Position numbers and translations under genes: made by a program
Notes under the pieces: model-generated
Seen by the model: only the letters and a program-made list of their open reading frames with translations
What the model was told of the DNA's origin: nothing
The model's database searches: none
Shown: positions 19,367 to 22,996 of the stretch, piece by piece
Position numbering within the stretch: the first letter of the stretch is position 1
Layout: each line of letters opens with the position of its first letter
Origin: Apostichopus parvimensis
Lineage: Eukaryota > Echinodermata > Holothuroidea > Aspidochirotida > Stichopodidae
DNA length: 22,996 nt
Assembly (NCBI GenBank): GCA_000934455.1
Contig: KN882906.1
Span: 118,859 to 141,854, forward strand
Direction: 5' to 3'

Positions 19367-19434
19367 GGATGTATACCACAGCTGGTAGAGCACATGAATG
19401 TCTTAGAGGCCTAAGTTTGATTCCTGTTCTAGCC
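19367..19434 (+). repeat. Degenerate tRNA-like sequence (paralogue of 6197-6264)
   Basis: A-box-like CACAGCTGGTAGAGC and B-box-like AGTTTGATTCC are followed by a partial acceptor strand, tctagcc. Five of seven acceptor positions could pair (one a wobble), better than in the 6197 copy, but the anticodon arm still does not fold. It is a SINE head or tRNA relic carried along with the tandem duplication. Confidence 0.55.
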
Positions 19435-20554
19435 AATAATTCATGTGCTCTTTGTGAGTATATACATTCACGACGCACTTTCGTTTCATGACTTGAAGCA
19501 GAAGCTATAGGTTCGATTTTTTTTTGGGGGGGGGGGGGGATTGATAAAGTTTTATTTGTTGTCACGTGGCACACCGCTGGACAGAGCTTCATGTTGTTAA
19601 CATTAAGAGATGATTCCAAATAATTGAATAAGTTTATTGCTCTTACAAGTGGACCATGCTGTTTAAGTGTGCTGATTTACCTTCCTTTACTGATATTTGT
19701 TTCAAACAACCAGCTTCACACATTAAATGTTTGCTCAAAAGACTGTAAGAAACGTATGAAATAGTCATCATGAGGAGAATCCGCAGTTAGACTGAAGCTT
19801 CCATCTCCAGACAAAATAAAAACAATACATGTTATGATATGTTTTACGTTGTTTCTTCTTGTTTCTCTCTATCTCTTTTGGCAAAGTAGCACATTCGGCC
19901 GCGATTCATCACTATCTGAGCTTAAATTAAACTTTAAGCAATTCAAGTTAGAAAAGAAAACAAGAACACAAACAGTTGTTGTTAAGCACAGAGTAAAACC
20001 GTATCTCGTCCAGTAAACCAACATGAAGCAAACCAAAGATGGCAAAGCTGTATACATAAAAGAATACGAAAAATTTGCAATTGTGCATGGAATATTACAT
20101 TACAAATATTTTATGCAACAAATATTAAATAATATATATGGGTTGTATATAAAGAGCATTGTTCGTATCAGTTTTATATCAAAAAAAAGGTTCTCATAAC
20201 GACATACTTATCATGTCCAATAGTTACAATTAATCAAGTAAATTTAATAAAGATTCACTAGATTACTGTACCTATCAATCGTAAGGAATATTCAGTTTGC
20301 TAAAAAAAACAAAAAAGAAAGAAAAACATATGATCGCGCTTTGCATGGCTTGTCAACTTTAAAAGAGAAATACAATAAAACACGGGTTATTTGGTTCATG
20401 GCTATTCGCATCCAATACCCAACATTAATAATCCTTTATGTCTTGTACATGTATCAAGATGTAATTTATTAACATATTTCTACATGAAAACTTAGCATCG
20501 AACCACATTTTCTTGTTAAAGTAAAGTTAAAATATAATGCAATGTTATACAGTA

Positions 20555-20757
20555 ACATATGTACCATTGTACTTTAATTTCTTGCATTAATCATGCGTAC
20601 CTGACTAGCGTTCCATTTTAAAACATGAGTATGCTTTGATACTTGAAAAGAGCATCTGGTTACTGACATCACAGGAGTCTATTAAAGCGCTATCTTACGT
20701 TTCGGTCCTTACAGTGTAACATTACTCCATAGTGATGTTGCTTTGGCAATGACAGTA
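20555..20757. other. 203-bp segment present in this repeat unit only
   Basis: This segment has no counterpart in the earlier intergenic region, where the flanks join directly at 7384-7388. It is bounded by CAGTA at 20,550-20,554 and again at 20,753-20,757. No terminal inverted repeat is visible. It is either a deletion in the first unit through 5-bp microhomology or an insertion with a 5-bp target duplication. Confidence 0.6.
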
Positions 20758-22870
20758 TCGCTTGGCAGATTCGTAAACTTAAGGATGCCCTGCAGGGTAG
20801 CTGAGAGTCGGGTTGGGCTTTGAGACAATGATATCACCGGGCTGTCTTTTTAACACTTATTTAGTATATATGACGGAAATGAGAACAAATTATTCTTACA
20901 GTGATATTTCGCCGAATCCGCCAAGAGAAAACGTTGGAGCAGTTAAATAATATTTCTTTAGAGAAGTCTTGCGGTCTATAAGAATTATCGGTGAACGCAA
21001 CATAATGAATTCAGTACTTATTGATCATGGTCATAGCTACTATATATAGTAACTGTATTCATTACACTTTGTAACCGTAATATGAAACGTCTGTATTAAA
21101 TATGTTCAACAAAACACAAATACTATGTACAATATTGTCGCCTTATTTGCACAATCACCCATTGAGATATCAATGTAACTTCCCAATGTCAATTTTTGTA
21201 TGTAGCTTCTACAAATTAGCCTTGCATTACTCAAGGCATCCAACTCTGACACTACTCATGTTCTTTGTACTATTTTTGTGTTTCAATCCTCCTCTGAACA
21301 CGATTATACTGGGATCGAACATCTGGTCCTTTAGTTAATATATGTTTTAAAATACATTTTGTTTCCCAAATACTCCTCTCTCTTCACACCAATCCCGATG
21401 ATAGAGTGGTGGTAGCCAAAACATAATGAACTTAATAACTGACGTAAAAACGCTCCAAGTGTCTATCAAATTACTGCAAATAATTACCTCTGAAGAAATC
21501 GCCGAATTGAAATGTATGTCTCCAAAGAGTGTAGTGTTTGCCCACAGATTGAAGTGCAACACCACAGTATTTACTACTATCATTCGTATCGATGGGCAAT
21601 AGACTATACCGGGAAATGCAAACAACAACTTCCTTTCCCAACGTTGGCATCAGTGCGGGAGGCCGTTGATAAATCATCCTATATGCATTATGATCATTTA
21701 TACTTCTGAAAACATATAGCTGTGTAGAGTCGTGGTCCATATTATAACTAGTGTAACGCTAGTATGATAAGTATAATATTCACTTTTAATTATATTGAGC
21801 AAAAGATAGTTCACCTTGAAGGTAACATTGAAAACCGCTTGATACCCCGGTAGCGTGAGATATATAGATCACATTTGCCATCTTTACTCTGTTTGACAAA
21901 TATTTAATTAAGTTTCGGCAGAAGATAACCTGGGCATGAATACTAATCCACGATCTTTCACTGATATATAAACTCTCTTCCTCAGCCCCATTACCTTGCA
22001 CAAGTTGATAAAATGAAGGTAAACAGTGGGAAACCTTAGTTAACATAATGGATGGGAACAAAATGCGTTGGTACAAAAATCAGCACATTAACTTCACTAC
22101 GCTATATTACACTCAGGTCTAAGCAGCGCAAATGGGACGTTGGCCACATAGTTATGACTGACAAGCCGAGACTAACTTGGCTGCTATACAGACACAATTT
22201 ACGGTATAGAAACATTTTTTTTCTCTTTAAGTTATTCCGTCCTAAGATTTGTATTACCCATGCTTTCCCTTGAAGTAACTAAATTATTTGAGGTATTGCA
22301 ATATGTAACAACCAGTTACGAACGAGTTCTTTTTGATAGTCAAATTAAGTGGCTTACGTCAAATTCATAGTATACAATGTTTAGGTACTGCTGAAGGGAA
22401 TACTGTGGACCTCTGTAGCTATGTATATGCATAGGTTTGCTTAACGACTTCTAAATATATACCATTGCTATCCTTATTATACTTTTTTTTAAATATAAAA
22501 ACTACTTTATTGCTATTTTAATTAATTTTATTATCATGTTTTGCTTTGTTTGGTTATATAGCTCTGTAGATGTACTCTCTGGCTACAATTTTATTTACAA
22601 ATACACTCGAAAGCTTCGGTCGTATTACGATTATGTTCTTTCTGTTATTTAATATATTGACACGGTGGTCTTGGCATCGATCCGAATAGTCACACGATCT
22701 ACAGCCTATGGTGGCTTTAAGAACTTAGAAATGGCATGGCATCTATTTTACCCCTTAAATAAACTCAATACAACTTGTGATTACGTTACTTTTTGAAAAG
22801 TCAAACACGTTGTGGCATCAGCTTTCTACCGTACTCTCTTACTTCCTTGTAACTCCTCGTCACCGTCAGA

Positions 22871-22908
22871 ATAGAAATACTTGAAATACTTCATTAAGAC
22901 TTCAGACG
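22871..22908 (+). promoter_or_regulatory. Predicted core promoter of copy C
   Basis: ATAGAAAT (22,871-22,878) and the initiator-like TTCAGAC, with A at 22,904, have exactly the spacing seen before copy B. The TATA-like box carries an A-to-G change that would weaken it. Prediction only. Confidence 0.4.
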
Positions 22909-22936
22909 AGCAGCAAACGTAACCTCTTCCATCACG

Positions 22937-22996
22937 ATGCTGTGTATTGTTCGTTTTACGGCCTTTGCCGTAATTTTACTTATTTCGTTGACAACG
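22937..22996 (+). CDS. Copy C exon 1 (cut by window end): signal peptide
   Basis: The ATG at 22,937 opens 20 codons identical at the nucleotide level to the start of copy B (M-L-C-I-V-R-F ... L-L-I-S-L-T-T). The window ends inside the exon. With the near-identical upstream region this shows a third gene of the same family, 13,548 bp after copy B. Confidence 0.88.
   Translation, partial: MLCIVRFTAFAVILLISLTT

Larger units (their letters stand above)
18525..22870. other. Intergenic region between copy B and copy C
   Basis: Collinear with 5345-9321 but longer, chiefly through an extra 203 bp at 20,555-20,757 and about 130-150 bp near 21,790-21,925, and shorter by about 50 bp near 20,923. A T9-G14 tract lies at 19,517-19,539. 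Frames such as 21,471-21,740 (minus) are discussed under rejected items. No gene is supported. Confidence 0.6.

Noticed and set aside
1..22996. CRISPR arrays, bacterial operons, phage or retroviral genes
   Set aside because: No regularly spaced repeats, no Shine-Dalgarno/operon layout, and no reverse transcriptase, integrase or transposase motifs are visible in any frame.

Overview
The window is eukaryotic genomic DNA: AT-rich, with short coding exons bounded by GT/AG splice sites and separated by long introns, an N-terminal secretion signal, and Cys-rich extracellular modules. It carries a tandem array of closely related genes for secreted fibrinogen-related (FReD) lectin-like proteins. The combination of FReD with TIL/TILa and EGF modules in large tandem families suggests a deuterostome marine invertebrate, with an echinoderm (possibly a sea cucumber) the best guess. 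This assignment is inference and cannot be proven here.

Layout, all on the + strand. (1) Copy A, 446-4601, is the 3' part of a gene: five exons from the middle of its first FReD to the stop codon, then a 3'UTR with a poly(A) signal near 5293. (2) 4602-9321 is intergenic and holds a degenerate tRNA-like (SINE-type) sequence at 6197-6264. (3) Copy B, 9389-17845, is the only copy seen from start codon to stop codon. It has eight exons totalling 1608 coding nt (535 codons plus stop), with a TATA/Inr-like core promoter just upstream. (4) 17846-22870 is the paralogous intergenic region, again with a tRNA-like relic. (5) Copy C starts at 22937 and is cut by the window end. The spacing between the B and C start codons gives a repeat unit of 13,548 bp.

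Predicted architecture, read from copy B: signal peptide (residues 1-25), short linker, a first FReD consisting only of its N-terminal and middle exons (about 57-187), a ten-Cys TIL domain (194-245), a TILa/VWC-like segment (246-284), an EGF-like domain (284-318), and a second, complete FReD (327-535). The first FReD lacks the exon that in FReD lectins carries the Ca site and ligand pocket. Intron phases explain how this one-and-a-half-FReD layout could arise by exon shuffling.

Both readable copies are damaged, in different places. Copy A has a 1-nt deletion near 586 and an in-frame TAA at 2248; copy B has an in-frame TAA at 12869. The exon for the middle of FReD2 shows mostly synonymous differences between A and B. 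The last exon, which encodes the putative ligand pocket, is full of replacement changes and a length change. This looks like a lectin family that diversified its binding face and whose members have recently been disabled, or whose reference allele or assembly carries errors.
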